From contig NZ_RWKQ01000023.1 of NCBI RefSeq assembly GCF_003946885.1, forward strand, positions 869 through 64,868: a stretch of DNA of 64,000 bases, written 5' to 3'. The number at the start of each line of letters is the position of its first letter. Within the stretch, counting starts at the first letter, position 1. Source of the stretch: Specibacter cremeus. GTDB lineage: Bacteria; Actinomycetota; Actinomycetes; Actinomycetales; Micrococcaceae. Shown here piece after piece: positions 52,434 to 61,567 of the stretch. Position numbers and translations under genes: made by a program. The notes below the pieces were generated by a model. That model did not search any database, was not told where the DNA came from, and saw only the letters and a list, made by a program, of their open reading frames with translations.

Positions 52434-53327
52434 TCAGGCCGGGCAACCGTCGGGGCAGCGCAGTGTCTCGGCGGCGCCGGCGCAGCCCGCGCAGTACAGG
52501 CTCAACGTGCGGCATGACGGGTTGGCGCAGTTCTCGAACTTGCTGGTCGGCGCCGTGCAGCGCACGCAGCGCCCGATCGTGGCGGCGTCGTCGCTGAATT
52601 CGACGTGCATGCGTTTGTCGAACACATACAGCGAGCCCTCCCACAGTCCGGTGTCCTTGAATGCCTCGCCGTACCGGACAATGCCGCCGTCCAGCTGGTA
52701 CACCTCGGAAAACCCGCGGTTGATCATGAGGGAGCTGAGCACCTCGCAGCGGATCCCGCCCGTGCAGTAGGTGACGATCGGCTTGTCCTTGAGCGCGTCG
52801 TACTTGCCGGAGTCGAGTTCGGCGATGAAGTCGTGCGTCGTCGCCACGTCCGGCACCACGGCGTTCCTGAATTTGCCGATCTGCGCCTCGAACGCGTTGC
52901 GGCCGTCGAAGAACACCACTTCTTCCCCCCTGGACTGCTTCACCGCGACCAGCTCGTGCAGTTGCTCCGGCGCCAGGTGCGTGCCGCCACCCACCACGCC
53001 GTGCTCGTCCACGACCAGCTCGCCCGGGGCGCCGAAGCTGACCAGTTCGTCGCGGACCTTCACGCTCAGGCGCGGGAAGTCGTCCGCGCCGCCGTCCGAG
53101 AATTTCACGTCGATGCCGTGGAAGCCGCGGTATTCGCGCGTCGTCTTCACGTACTGCTTGACCGCGTCCAGCTCGCCGCCGACGGTCGCGTTGATGCCGT
53201 CGCCGGAGATGATGATGCGCCCGCGCAGGCCCAGCTTCTCGCAGAGCGCGCGCTGCCACAGCCGCACCGCGTCGGGGTCCTTGACGGGGGTGAAGCCGTA
53301 GAAAAGCACGATTCGGTTCAAAGCCAC
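52434..53327 (-). CDS. trhO: tRNA uridine(34) hydroxylase
   Basis: The 297-residue rhodanese-family protein has an N-terminal ferredoxin-like domain ([17 protein letters not shown]), a rhodanese domain with active Cys in [11 protein letters not shown] (about residue 190), and two C-terminal Cys pairs ([23 protein letters not shown]) of zinc-finger type. TrhO makes 5-hydroxyuridine at tRNA position 34. It converges with the ligase gene, 3 bp apart. Confidence 0.93.
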   Translation of the reverse strand: MALNRIVLFYGFTPVKDPDAVRLWQRALCEKLGLRGRIIISGDGINATVGGELDAVKQYVKTTREYRGFHGIDVKFSDGGADDFPRLSVKVRDELVSFGAPGELVVDEHGVVGGGTHLAPEQLHELVAVKQSRGEEVVFFDGRNAFEAQIGKFRNAVVPDVATTHDFIAELDSGKYDALKDKPIVTYCTGGIRCEVLSSLMINRGFSEVYQLDGGIVRYGEAFKDTGLWEGSLYVFDKRMHVEFSDDAATIGRCVRCTAPTSKFENCANPSCRTLSLYCAGCAGAAETLRCPDGCPA

Positions 53328-53461
53328 GCCCTTAAGGGTACGTGTCGGCGCCGGTTCCCTCCCCCGGCGTAAGGGATGGACGACGGCGGCAGGGGCGTCC
53401 CGCCGTCGTCCATCTGTTCCGCTGCGGTCTGGTGACGCGCCGGCGATGGGAGAATGGGGGC

Positions 53462-55792
53462 GTGCCCGCCGACAACACGCTGCTCCGCCTGCTGGGGCGC
53501 ACCGACGACCCGCCGCAGCTGCAGCATGTGCGGCGCATTCCGGCGCGCGCGGCCGAGACCGTGGCCTGGCCGGCGTGGGCGCATCCGGACCTGGTCACGG
53601 CCTACGGAATGCTGGGCGTGCACGAGCCGTGGCGGCACCAGGTCGACGGCGCGAACCTGGCCCACGGCGGCGCCCATGTGGTCATCGCCACGGGGACGGC
53701 GTCGGGGAAGTCGCTCGCCTACCAGCTGCCGGCGCTCGACGCCGTGCACCGGGCGGAGCTGCGCATTCGCGAGAATCCGGGCCGGCTGGACCCCGACGGG
53801 GCGTGCGTCCTGTACCTGGCGCCGACGAAGGCGCTGGCCGCCGACCAGCTGCAGGCCCTGTCCGCGCTCAAGCTGCCGACGCTGCGCGCCGCCACCTACG
53901 ACGGCGACACCGAACCGGGCGACAGGCGCTGGATCCGCGACCACGCGAACTTCGTGCTGTGCAATCCGGACATGCTGCACTACGGCGTACTGCCGAACCA
54001 CCCGTGGTGGGCCCGGTTCCTGCGCCGGCTCAAGTACGTGATCATCGACGAGGCGCACAGCTACCGGGGCGTGTTCGGCTCCAATGTGGCGAACCTGCTG
54101 CGCAGGCTGCTGCGGATCTGCGCGCACTACGGGGCGGAGCCGGTGTTCATGGGCGCGTCCGCGACGGCGTCGAGTCCGCAGACGTCGTTCGCGCGGCTGA
54201 TCGGGGCGCCCGTGCAGGCCGTGACGGCCGACTGTTCCCCACACGGGTCCACGGTCGTGGCGTTCTGGGAACCGGAGCTGACCGAGCTGAAGGGCGAGAA
54301 CGGGGCCAGGTCGCGGCGCACGGCGATCGCCGAGACATCCGACCTGTTGGCGAACCTCGTCGCGGCCAGGGTGCGCACCATCGCGTTCATCAAGTCCCGG
54401 CGCGGCGCCGAGACGATCGCCGGGACGACGCGCCGGCTCCTGGACGAGGTCGACCCGAGCCTGCCGGACCGGATCGCCGCCTACCGCTCCGGGTACCTGC
54501 CGGAGGAGCGGCGGGCGCTGGAGGCGTCGCTGCGCTCGGGCGAGCTGCTCGGGGTCGCCAGCACGTCCGCGCTGGAGCTGGGCATCGACATCTCCGGGCT
54601 GGACGCCGTGCTGGTGGCCGGCTGGCCGGGCACGCGGGCGTCGCTGTTCCAGCAGATCGGCCGCGCCGGACGGGCCGGGCAGGATGCGCTGGCCGCGTTC
54701 GTGGCCAGCGACGACCCGCTCGACACGTACCTGGTCCACCACCCGGAGGCCATCTTCGACGTGCCCGTCGAGGCGACCGTGTTCGACCCGTTGAACCCGT
54801 ACGTGCTGGGCCCGCACCTGTGCGCCGCGGCGGCCGAGCTGCCGCTGCGCCCCGAGGACTTCGGCTTGTTCGGGCCGACAACCTCTGGCCTGCTGGACAA
54901 GCTGGTGGCCGACGGGTTCCTGCGCCGCCGGCCGGCCGGCTGGTTCTGGACGCACCCGCAGAGCGCGGCGGACCTGGTGAGCCTGCGGGCCGACGGCGGC
55001 GGGCCGATCAGCATCGTCGAGGCCGACACGGGCGCGCTGCTGGGCACCATGGACTCGCCACAGGCGCACTACCAGGCGCACACGGGCGCCGTGTATGTGC
55101 ACCAGGGCGCGTCCTACGTGGTGGAGGACCTGAACGAGGAGGACCACTGCGCCATGGTGCGCCGGGCCAATCCCGACTACTACACGACGGCCCGCGACGT
55201 CACCCAGATCGAGGTGGTCGAGTCGCTGCGGCACGAGGTCTGGGGCCCCGTGGAGGTTCACTTCGGCGAGGTTCAGGTGACCACCCAGGTGGTGTCGTTC
55301 CAGCGCAAGGCGTTCATCTCCAACGAGGTGCTCGGCGAGGAACCGCTGACACTGGGTGCCCGCGACCTGTTCACGAAGGCCGTCTGGTTCACCATGGACA
55401 ACCGCACACTGCTGCAGGGCGGTCTGGTGGAGCCCGAGTTCCCCGGCGCCCTGCACGCGGCCGAGCACGCCGCCATCGGCCTGTTGCCGCTGGTGGCCTC
55501 GAGCGACAGGTGGGATGTGGGCGGCGTGTCCACGGCCCTGCATGCCGACACCGGCCAGCCGACCGTGTTCGTGTACGACGGCCACCCGGGCGGGGCCGGG
55601 TTCGCCGAGCGCGGCTTCGACATGGCGCGGACGTGGCTGGCGGCCACGCGGGACGCAATCCGCGCCTGCGAATGTGATGCCGGCTGCCCGTCCTGCGTGC
55701 AGTCCCCCAAATGCGGCAACAAGAACAACCCGCTGTCCAAGGCCGGTGCGGTCCGGTGGCTGGACATCGTGCTGGGCCATTCAGCGGACTGA
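53462..55792 (+). CDS. MrfA/YprA-like DEAD/DEAH helicase with DUF1998
   Basis: The 776-residue protein has DEAD-type motifs ([15 protein letters not shown] Walker [22 protein letters not shown] Walker B, GASATAS), a helicase C domain ([11 protein letters not shown]) and a C-terminal DUF1998 region with the four-Cys cluster [16 protein letters not shown] near the end. MrfA repairs mitomycin-C damage in Bacillus. The GTG at 53462 follows GGGAG; the longer frame from 53342 is not conserved. Confidence 0.9.
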   Translation: MPADNTLLRLLGRTDDPPQLQHVRRIPARAAETVAWPAWAHPDLVTAYGMLGVHEPWRHQVDGANLAHGGAHVVIATGTASGKSLAYQLPALDAVHRAELRIRENPGRLDPDGACVLYLAPTKALAADQLQALSALKLPTLRAATYDGDTEPGDRRWIRDHANFVLCNPDMLHYGVLPNHPWWARFLRRLKYVIIDEAHSYRGVFGSNVANLLRRLLRICAHYGAEPVFMGASATASSPQTSFARLIGAPVQAVTADCSPHGSTVVAFWEPELTELKGENGARSRRTAIAETSDLLANLVAARVRTIAFIKSRRGAETIAGTTRRLLDEVDPSLPDRIAAYRSGYLPEERRALEASLRSGELLGVASTSALELGIDISGLDAVLVAGWPGTRASLFQQIGRAGRAGQDALAAFVASDDPLDTYLVHHPEAIFDVPVEATVFDPLNPYVLGPHLCAAAAELPLRPEDFGLFGPTTSGLLDKLVADGFLRRRPAGWFWTHPQSAADLVSLRADGGGPISIVEADTGALLGTMDSPQAHYQAHTGAVYVHQGASYVVEDLNEEDHCAMVRRANPDYYTTARDVTQIEVVESLRHEVWGPVEVHFGEVQVTTQVVSFQRKAFISNEVLGEEPLTLGARDLFTKAVWFTMDNRTLLQGGLVEPEFPGALHAAEHAAIGLLPLVASSDRWDVGGVSTALHADTGQPTVFVYDGHPGGAGFAERGFDMARTWLAATRDAIRACECDAGCPSCVQSPKCGNKNNPLSKAGAVRWLDIVLGHSAD

Positions 55793-55800
55793 GCGGTTCG

Positions 55801-55815
55801 TCTGCCCTCGGCAGA
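55801..55815. promoter_or_regulatory. PopR-type operator upstream of the XRE regulator
   Basis: TCTGCC-CTC-GGCAGA is a perfect 6-bp dyad with a 3-bp spacer, 41 bp before the regulator start. It equals the core of the TGTCTGCC-N3-GGCAGACA palindrome bound by PopR in Streptomyces lividans. Two degenerate copies lie upstream of the clpP pair at 57527-57556. Confidence 0.78.
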
Positions 55816-55855
55816 ACGCCTCCGCAACGGCCCGGGTTCGTGCCTACTGTGGACC

Positions 55856-56227
55856 ATGAGTGAGAACGCGAGAATCTACCAGCTGCCGGGTCCACGGGGT
55901 CTCGACAGGCTCGACCACCGGCCGGAACCGCTGTGGCGGGAGGTACTCGGGCACCGGCTCCGACGGTTGCGGTTGCATCGCGGCGAGACGCTGCTCGAGA
56001 CCGCCGCGGCGGCCGGCATCTCGCCGCAGTACCTCTCCGAGATCGAACGCGGCCGCAAGGAACCGTCCAGTGAGATGATCGCCGCCGTCGCCGGGGCGCT
56101 CGACACCGACCTGCTCGACCTGACGGAACAGGTGACCGCGGAACTGCGGCGTGAGTCCCGGGCCGCACCGTTGGAGCCCACACCGTCCCGGGCGACCACC
56201 CAGGCCATGCTGGCGCTGGCCGCCTAA
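55856..56227 (+). CDS. XRE-family regulator of ClgR/PopR type
   Basis: The 123-residue protein has a helix-turn-helix (LGHRLRRLRLHRGETLLETA, AAAGISPQYLSEIERGRKE, PSSEMIAAVAGALD; residues 31-90) in the exact arrangement of ClgR and PopR regulators, which activate clpP operons. The PRGLDRLDHR residues near position 13-22 come from a dispersed intergenic repeat (55893-55921), so its N-terminus is extended or changed. It converges with the clpP genes (5 bp apart). Confidence 0.87.
   Translation: MSENARIYQLPGPRGLDRLDHRPEPLWREVLGHRLRRLRLHRGETLLETAAAAGISPQYLSEIERGRKEPSSEMIAAVAGALDTDLLDLTEQVTAELRRESRAAPLEPTPSRATTQAMLALAA
55893..55921. repeat. Dispersed repeat inside a coding region
   Basis: A 29-bp unit beginning CACGGGGTCTCGACAGGCTC matches the copy at 32768-32796 in 28 of 29 positions. 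It is in frame and supplies part of the N-terminal linker of the XRE regulator. Confidence 0.9.
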
Positions 56228-56232
56228 ACGGC

Positions 56233-56874
56233 TCACGCGCTGCGTGCCAACAGGGCCGGCGCCCGTGGTGCCGCTCCTGCGGCGGGCGCCCGGGGTGCCA
56301 GGACCTCGTCGATCAACCCGTAGTCGAGGGCGGCCCGGGGCGTGAACACGCGGTCCCGGTCCGTGTCGTGGCGCAGCGCCTCAATGCTCTGGCCCGTGTG
56401 TGCCGCCAGGATCTCCTCGATCTCGGCACGAATGCGCACCACCTCGTCCGCCTGCAGGATCAGGTCGGGGATCGGGCCCCGGCCCTGGGCGGCCGGTTGG
56501 TGGAGCACGACGCGCGTGTGCGGGAGGACCGCCCGCCGGCCCGGTGCGCCGGCGGCCAGGAGCACGGCCCCGGCGGCCATCGCCTGGCCGACGCAGGTTG
56601 TCGCCACGGGCGCCCGGATGTATTGCATGGTGTCGTAGACGGCCAGCATCGAGGTCATGTCCCCGCCCTCGCAATTGATGTACAGGTTGATCTCCCGGTC
56701 GGGGCCGGCCGCCTCGAGGTGCAGCAACTGCGCGATCAGCGTGTTGGCGACACCGGCATCGATGGCCGTGCCCAGGTACACGATGCGCTCGGTGAGCAGG
56801 TGCGAGTACACGTCCATGATGCGCTCCCCGCGGGGGTGTTCGGCGATGACGTTGGGAATCGTGTAGCCGCTCAT
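56233..56874 (-). CDS. ClpP-family subunit lacking the catalytic serine
   Basis: The 213-residue protein keeps the fold and two triad residues (HQPAAQG His; HDTDRDRVFTPRAALDYG Asp), but the usual GQAASMGA serine motif reads GQAMAAGAVLL, with Ala in place of Ser. It should be proteolytically dead (ClpR-like), as in some plastid and second actinobacterial ClpP rings. A basic-free C-terminal tail extends about 25 residues beyond typical ClpP. It overlaps the active subunit by 4 bp. Confidence 0.88.
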   Translation of the reverse strand: MSGYTIPNVIAEHPRGERIMDVYSHLLTERIVYLGTAIDAGVANTLIAQLLHLEAAGPDREINLYINCEGGDMTSMLAVYDTMQYIRAPVATTCVGQAMAAGAVLLAAGAPGRRAVLPHTRVVLHQPAAQGRGPIPDLILQADEVVRIRAEIEEILAAHTGQSIEALRHDTDRDRVFTPRAALDYGLIDEVLAPRAPAAGAAPRAPALLARSA

Positions 56875-57485
56875 GCGTCCACTCCAAGCCCGATCCGCCG
56901 CTTGCGGGCGGGCATGATCTGTTCGAAATTGTCGACGATGTGGTCGACGAAACCGTAGTCCAGGGCCTCGGCCGCCGTGTACCAGCGGTCATGCAGCGAA
57001 TCGTCGAAGATGCGTTGCAGCGGCTGGCCGGTGTCCTCGGCGATGAGCCCGAGCACGGTGTCGCGGGTCAGGCGCAGGTCGTTGGCCTGGACCTCGACCT
57101 CTACGGCGGAGCCGCCGATCCCGGCGGATCCCTGGTGCATGAGCACGCGGGAATGCGGCAGCGCGTGCCTCTTGCCCGGGGTGCCGGCCGAGAGCAGGAA
57201 CTGGCCGGCACTGCAGGCGATGCCGAGCACCAGCGTGGATACGTCGCATGGCACCAGGCGCATCAGGTCGCGCAACGCCAGCATGGCCGGCACCGACCCG
57301 CCCGGCGAGTGGATCCACAACGCGACATCCGATGTGGCGTCCTCGACCGCCAGCCCGGCGAGCTGGGCCGCCAGCAGGGTGCCGTTGTCGTCGTCCAGGA
57401 CGCCGTCGAGCACCAGGATCCGTCGTTGCAGCAATTGGTCACGGGCCAGCGGGCTGAAGACCGGTGGCTTGTTGTTCTCGTCCAT
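56871..57485 (-). CDS. clpP: ATP-dependent Clp protease proteolytic subunit
   Basis: The 204-residue subunit retains Ser in GIACSAGQFLLSAG (about residue 98), His in MHQGSAG and Asp in DSLHDRWYTAAEALDYG. This Ser context (CSAG) differs from the usual ASMG. GGAGG lies upstream of the ATG at 57485. It and the 56233 subunit probably form a mixed ring. Two PopR-like sites precede it. Confidence 0.93.
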   Translation of the reverse strand: MDENNKPPVFSPLARDQLLQRRILVLDGVLDDDNGTLLAAQLAGLAVEDATSDVALWIHSPGGSVPAMLALRDLMRLVPCDVSTLVLGIACSAGQFLLSAGTPGKRHALPHSRVLMHQGSAGIGGSAVEVEVQANDLRLTRDTVLGLIAEDTGQPLQRIFDDSLHDRWYTAAEALDYGFVDHIVDNFEQIMPARKRRIGLGVDA

Positions 57486-57526
57486 GCCTCCAGCGTGCAA
57501 CCCAGCCGGCCAAAAGGCCCGGGAAT

Positions 57527-57556
57527 GCTGCCGAGGGCGGATCTGCCCACGGCGGA
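57527..57556. promoter_or_regulatory. Two abutting PopR-like operators upstream of clpP
   Basis: GCTGCC-GAG-GGCGGA (57527-57541) and TCTGCC-CAC-GGCGGA (57542-57556) are adjacent 15-bp sites, 42-71 bp before the clpP start. Both keep the 6-3-6 layout of the perfect site at 55801. Confidence 0.68.
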
Positions 57557-57589
57557 TCGGGCCCCTGGCGTGGCCGCGTTCCGGTCCCC

Positions 57590-58000
57590 TCACCCCGGGA
57601 GGACGGAGTCCGGCGGCGGGCCCGCCCGCGCGTGACCCGTGGCCGCCGGCAGCAACGGCGGCCCGCGAACCTCCGTGCGAACCTCAACGATCTCGCCCCG
57701 CGTTCCCTCGATCGTGCAGGCCGCGAGGCGTGCCCCGTTGCGTCCGGCGACCTCGCCCGCCACCCGGCACGGTTCGCCGGGCGCCAGCCCCCGGGCCGCA
57801 TCCGCGGCGGCCAGGGCCGACTGGTCGGCGGCGGTCGCGGCGCGACGAGCCGCCACCGCGGCCTGCGCGAGCAGGAGAACGGAGGCCAGCAGGATCATCA
57901 GGACCATGACCAAACCCACGACCAGCACGGTTCCGGCACCCCGCTCCGTGGCCCGCACACAGCGGCGACCGGCGTTCCTACGCGGGGACCCATGGCGCAT
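57590..58000 (-). CDS. Rv3654c-type TadE-like membrane protein
   Basis: The 136-residue protein has one membrane helix (TVLVVGLVMVLMILLASVLLL, given here as TVLVVGLVMVLMILLASV) after a short basic N-terminus, followed by a Cys-containing extracytoplasmic region (EPCRVAGEVAG, AACTIEG). Position last in the Tad cluster matches M. tuberculosis Rv3654c. It overlaps the preceding gene by 23 bp. Confidence 0.82.
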   Translation of the reverse strand: MRHGSPRRNAGRRCVRATERGAGTVLVVGLVMVLMILLASVLLLAQAAVAARRAATAADQSALAAADAARGLAPGEPCRVAGEVAGRNGARLAACTIEGTRGEIVEVRTEVRGPPLLPAATGHARAGPPPDSVLPG

Positions 58001-58565
58001 CTCCGCCTCCTGTCCGGATGGGGCCGCCAGCCTTGGAATCCTGCCGCCCGGTCATGTGCCGCCCGGGCGGACCGGCCCGGGGGCCGATCTCCGCGGACCG
58101 CGGTCCCGCCGTGTCCGGCCCCGCTGCGGGCCGTTCGGCCGGCAGCTGACCGGTTCCCTTGAGCGTCTCGAGCCTGGCCGACGCCGTCGCGTGCTGCGAC
58201 CACGCCACCAGCGCGGACAGCGGACCCGTCACGCGCCCGGACACGGTGACCGTGGCGTAGCCGTCGGCGACGCCGATCGACGCGCTGGAGCCGCTGCCCG
58301 CGATGTTGCCGATGGTGTTCTGGACCAGGCTCGTGGCGTCGCCGCGAGCCAGTCCGCGTGCCCCGGCCGCCGCCGCCTCCTCCAGCCGCAATTGCTGGAT
58401 GCCAACGCCGGCACCCAACATCAGCAAGGCCAGCAGCGCGGTCACCGCCGGCAGCGCCACGGCCAGTTCGGCCGTCACGGACCCGCGGGACCGCTGCCCG
58501 GGTGCGGGGTCCGGGCCGTCGGCCCGCCGATGCCGCAGCCCGTTGTGAACATGTTCAACCACCAT
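57978..58565 (-). CDS. TadE-family pilus assembly protein
   Basis: The 195-residue protein carries GSVTAELAVALPAVTALLAL, a TadE-type N-terminal helix, then an extracytoplasmic domain. The ATG at 58565 is chosen from the frame running into the helix; it has only a weak ribosome site. Rv3655c is the counterpart. It lies 11 bp downstream of the DUF4244 gene. Confidence 0.83.
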   Translation of the reverse strand: MVVEHVHNGLRHRRADGPDPAPGQRSRGSVTAELAVALPAVTALLALLMLGAGVGIQQLRLEEAAAAGARGLARGDATSLVQNTIGNIAGSGSSASIGVADGYATVTVSGRVTGPLSALVAWSQHATASARLETLKGTGQLPAERPAAGPDTAGPRSAEIGPRAGPPGRHMTGRQDSKAGGPIRTGGGDAPWVPA

Positions 58566-58576
58566 GACGGCCACCG

Positions 58577-58882
58577 TCAGAAACTCAGGGCCGTCCGGAT
58601 GATGTTCAGCAGGAAGCCGCGCACCTCGTCGCTCTTGAGGATCACGACCAGCAGGCCGGCGAATCCAACGGCCGCCAGCGTGGCGATCGCGTACTCGGCC
58701 GTGGCCATCCCGGCCTCCGACCGCCAGCGCCGGGTGTGCCGCCTGGCGACGGGCGGTTCGCTGGCGGCGCCAGGACGGATCTCCCGCACGTTGTCGGGCC
58801 CGCCGCCCTCCTCGGAGGCATCGGGCCCGGTACCGTGCTCGGCGACCCCACCGGCCGCACCGGATTCGTGCATGCTTTCCAT
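58577..58882 (-). CDS. DUF4244 Flp-pilin-like protein
   Basis: The 101-residue protein has a charged N-terminus, then MATAEYAIATLAAVGFAGLL, a Flp-type pilin helix starting after the GMATAEYA cleavage-like site. GGGAG precedes the ATG at 58882. It is the likely major pilin (Rv3656c type). A three-fold 11-bp repeat lies upstream. Confidence 0.85.
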   Translation of the reverse strand: MESMHESGAAGGVAEHGTGPDASEEGGGPDNVREIRPGAASEPPVARRHTRRWRSEAGMATAEYAIATLAAVGFAGLLVVILKSDEVRGFLLNIIRTALSF

Positions 58883-58909
58883 GGCAACTCCCTTGTTCAC
58901 GTGACCTTG

Positions 58910-58942
58910 TTCTCGCGACGTTCTCGCGACGTTCTCGCAACC
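58910..58942. repeat. Three tandem 11-bp repeats upstream of the pilin gene
   Basis: TTCTCGCGACG occurs at 58910-58920 and 58921-58931, followed by TTCTCGCAACC at 58932-58942. The group is 28 bp before the pilin start, where it could bind a regulator or be slippage-prone. Confidence 0.75.
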
Positions 58943-59061
58943 ACCGCTCGTGCGCTGGTCCGCCAACTCTTCGCCGGCCCTCCGCCCCGGGCCAGCCGAC
59001 ACCGGCACCCGGTGGACAGCACCTCGTCGCGTCCCCCATGTGGAGGACGGGCCGCAACGGT

Positions 59062-59619
59062 TCACAGCGCCGGCATCATGGCGACGACCACCGGCACCAC
59101 GCCGAGGCAGACGAACGCGGGCAACGAGCACAGGCCCAGGGGGATCACCAGTTTCACCCCGAGGGCCCCGGCGCGGCGTTCCGCGTCCCGGTGCGCGCCC
59201 CGGCGCAGTTGCGCCGACTCGGCGTACAGCAGCGACGCCGCGGGCGCGCCCGTCAGTGCCGCCAGGGACAGGGCCCTGTACAGGCCTGCCAATGCCCCGC
59301 TCCCCCGCACCGGCTCCCAGGCGTGCTCCCACGACGCGCCGATCGACAGGCCGGCCACGACCACGGCCAGTCCGTCCCTGATTTCCGGCGCCGCCACAGC
59401 GGCAACGATCTTCAGGGCCCGTGGCACGGACACGCCCGCGTCCAGCGCGGCGCCGAGCAGTTCCAGCAGCATGGGAAGGTCGTCGATCCGGCTGCCATCC
59501 GCTGGACCCGGCGCCGATCCGGAGGGGAGCGCCCGTACCATGGCCGGCGTCAAGCGGGCCGGACCAGACAACAACCAGCAGGCCATGGCGGCCGGCAGGA
59601 AAACGGCCAGGGAGCTCAC
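59062..59619 (-). CDS. TadC-like type II secretion F family protein
   Basis: The 185-residue membrane protein starts at a GTG overlapping the TadB stop (GTGA), preceded by GGGGAG. It contains the F-domain segments LLELLGAALDAGVSVPRALK and YRALSLAALTGAPAASLL and closing helices VIPLGLCSLPAFVCLGVVP. It forms the inner-membrane platform with TadB (Rv3657c position). Confidence 0.88.
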   Translation of the reverse strand: MSSLAVFLPAAMACWLLSGPARLTPAMVRALPSGSAPGPADGSRIDDLPMLLELLGAALDAGVSVPRALKIVAAVAAPEIRDGLAVVVAGLSIGASWEHAWEPVRGSGALAGLYRALSLAALTGAPAASLLYAESAQLRRGAHRDAERRAGALGVKLVIPLGLCSLPAFVCLGVVPVVVAMMPAL

Positions 59620-60341
59620 GACCTGCTCCCCGCGGCCGAGACAATGAGCCGCGTGGACCACCACCGGCCCAGGAGCATCAGGGTGAGACCGGCGGCCGCA
59701 GCCGCCCAACCCACTGGGGTTGAGGTCAGCACCCTGACGGGGTCGACGCCCATGGCCATGCCCAGTGCCAATCCGAGGACGGGCAGCCACGTCAGCAGCC
59801 GCACGGTCGCCCGCGGCCCGGCCAGCGCCGTTCGGCGTTGCGCGGCGGCGTCCATGTCGGACTCCAGGCTGGCCGCGAATCGGGTGAGGACGGCGGCCAG
59901 CGGCGCGCCGCTGGCCGCCGAGACGTCCAGGCAGGCCGCCAAGGACCTCCACGCCACAAGATCGGACCGGTGCGCGGCCGCCCCACCGGGCGTCGAGACG
60001 GCGCACGTGGCCCGGATGGCGTCCCCGGCCGACAGGCCCATGCCGGTGACCCGTTCAACGGCGCGGACGACGGGTGCGTGCGGCGAGCATGGGTCCGCTC
60101 CTTCGAGCACCGTGGCCAGATCCTCCCACAGGCGGGGGCCGGACCGGCCGGCGGCGAGCAGCGCCGCCAGTTGCCGCACGAGCCGGACCATGCCGGCGCC
60201 GGCCTCGTCCGCCGCAGCCGTCCGAGGTGGCCGCCGGCGGCCGGCGGTCCGCCCCCGCCGCGTCATCCATGGCCGGGTCGAACCGGCCAGCAACCAGGCG
60301 GCGGCCGCGGCGAGCAAGAACACGGCCGTCTCGACGCCCAT
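59616..60341 (-). CDS. TadB-like type II secretion F family protein
   Basis: The 241-residue membrane protein begins MGVETAVFLLAAAAAWLLAG, with the F domain at LRQLAALLAAGRSGPRLWED-like VRQLAALLAAGRSGPRLWED and C-terminal helices. Its ATG overlaps the ATPase stop by one base (TAATG). It is the Rv3658c counterpart. Confidence 0.88.
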   Translation of the reverse strand: MGVETAVFLLAAAAAWLLAGSTRPWMTRRGRTAGRRRPPRTAAADEAGAGMVRLVRQLAALLAAGRSGPRLWEDLATVLEGADPCSPHAPVVRAVERVTGMGLSAGDAIRATCAVSTPGGAAAHRSDLVAWRSLAACLDVSAASGAPLAAVLTRFAASLESDMDAAAQRRTALAGPRATVRLLTWLPVLGLALGMAMGVDPVRVLTSTPVGWAAAAAGLTLMLLGRWWSTRLIVSAAGSRS

Positions 60342-61567
60342 TAGGCTGCCTGCCGATCGAGGAGGCCGGGGTCCAGCCCCAGTCGCGCAGCCAACACCGC
60401 CCACCCCGGGCCCCGGCTCACCTCCGCCGCCGGCCCGGACGCCGCGGGCCCCGGCGCCGCGAGCACCGCGGGAGTCACGTCCAGCTCCCCCGCCACCAAC
60501 CGCACGACGCCCACCTGGGCGACAAAACGCCGGCCGCCGCGACGCGCCACATGCAGCACCACGTCCAGGGCGCTGGCCGCCTGCATCGCCACCGCGTGGC
60601 GGTCGAGTCCGGCGAGCGCGCCCAGAGCAGCCAGCCGGGCCGGCACATCGGCCGCCCCGTTGGCGTGGACGGTGCCGCCACCGCCGCTGTGTCCCGTGTT
60701 CAGGGCCATCAGCAGCTCCCGGACTTCCGGTCCCCGGCACTCGCCGACGACGAGCCGCCCCGGGTTCATGCGCAGCGCCTGCCGGACGAGTTCGGCCAGG
60801 TCGATCCCGCCGGTGCCCTCGGCGTTGGCGTGACGGGCCTCGAGCGTCACCACGTGCGGATGACGCGGGGTGAGTTCCGCGGCGTCCTCGATCAGGACGA
60901 GGCGTTCGGTTGCCGGGCACAGACCCAGCATGGTCGAGAGCAGCGTCGTCTTGCCCGCCCCGGTGGCGCCGCTGACCAGAAAACTCGCCCGGACGTCGAT
61001 GATGGCCCGGATGACGTCCGCCATGACGGGGTGCACCGCACCCGAGTCGACCAGCTCGGCCAGGGTGAACACGGAGTCCCGTGCCAACCGGATGGACAGC
61101 AGGGTCCCGGTGGCCGATATGGGCGGCAGCACGGCATGCACCCGGTAGCCGGTGTCCAGCCGAACGTCCACGCATGGCGACGAGTCGTCGAGGCGTCGCC
61201 CGCCCGCCGCGACAAGCCGGACGGCGAGCGCGCGCAACGCGTCCTCGCCGTCGAAGCGCGCGAGGACGCGTTCGGGGCCGTGTCCGCGATCGAGCCACAC
61301 GGAGTCCGGGGCGTTGACGAAAATGTCCGTCACGAGCGGGTCGGCCGCCAGGTCCTGCAGCGGGCCGAGGCCGTTCAGCTCGGCCGTGATCCGGTCCATG
61401 GCCGCCAGCGACCCGGCCGCGCCGAGCAGGTGTCCGCTGTCCCGCACGGCAGCGGCAACGCGCAAGTCGGTGACGGGGCCGGCCTGGGACAGCACGCGGC
61501 GGCGCACCGAATCCATCAGGGCGGGGTCGACGGCGGCCGGGTCCGGCGCCGCCCCGTGCCGGTTCAC
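60341..61567 (-). CDS. TadA/CpaF-family pilus assembly ATPase
   Basis: The 408-residue ATPase has Walker A VSGATGAGKTTLLS (about residue 190), the Asp box LVLIEDAAELTPRHPH, and GTVHANGA. A GTG at 61567 overlaps the MinD-like stop; it begins VNRHGAAPDPAAVD. It energises pilin assembly (Rv3659c). Confidence 0.92.
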   Translation of the reverse strand: MNRHGAAPDPAAVDPALMDSVRRRVLSQAGPVTDLRVAAAVRDSGHLLGAAGSLAAMDRITAELNGLGPLQDLAADPLVTDIFVNAPDSVWLDRGHGPERVLARFDGEDALRALAVRLVAAGGRRLDDSSPCVDVRLDTGYRVHAVLPPISATGTLLSIRLARDSVFTLAELVDSGAVHPVMADVIRAIIDVRASFLVSGATGAGKTTLLSTMLGLCPATERLVLIEDAAELTPRHPHVVTLEARHANAEGTGGIDLAELVRQALRMNPGRLVVGECRGPEVRELLMALNTGHSGGGGTVHANGAADVPARLAALGALAGLDRHAVAMQAASALDVVLHVARRGGRRFVAQVGVVRLVAGELDVTPAVLAAPGPAASGPAAEVSRGPGWAVLAARLGLDPGLLDRQAA

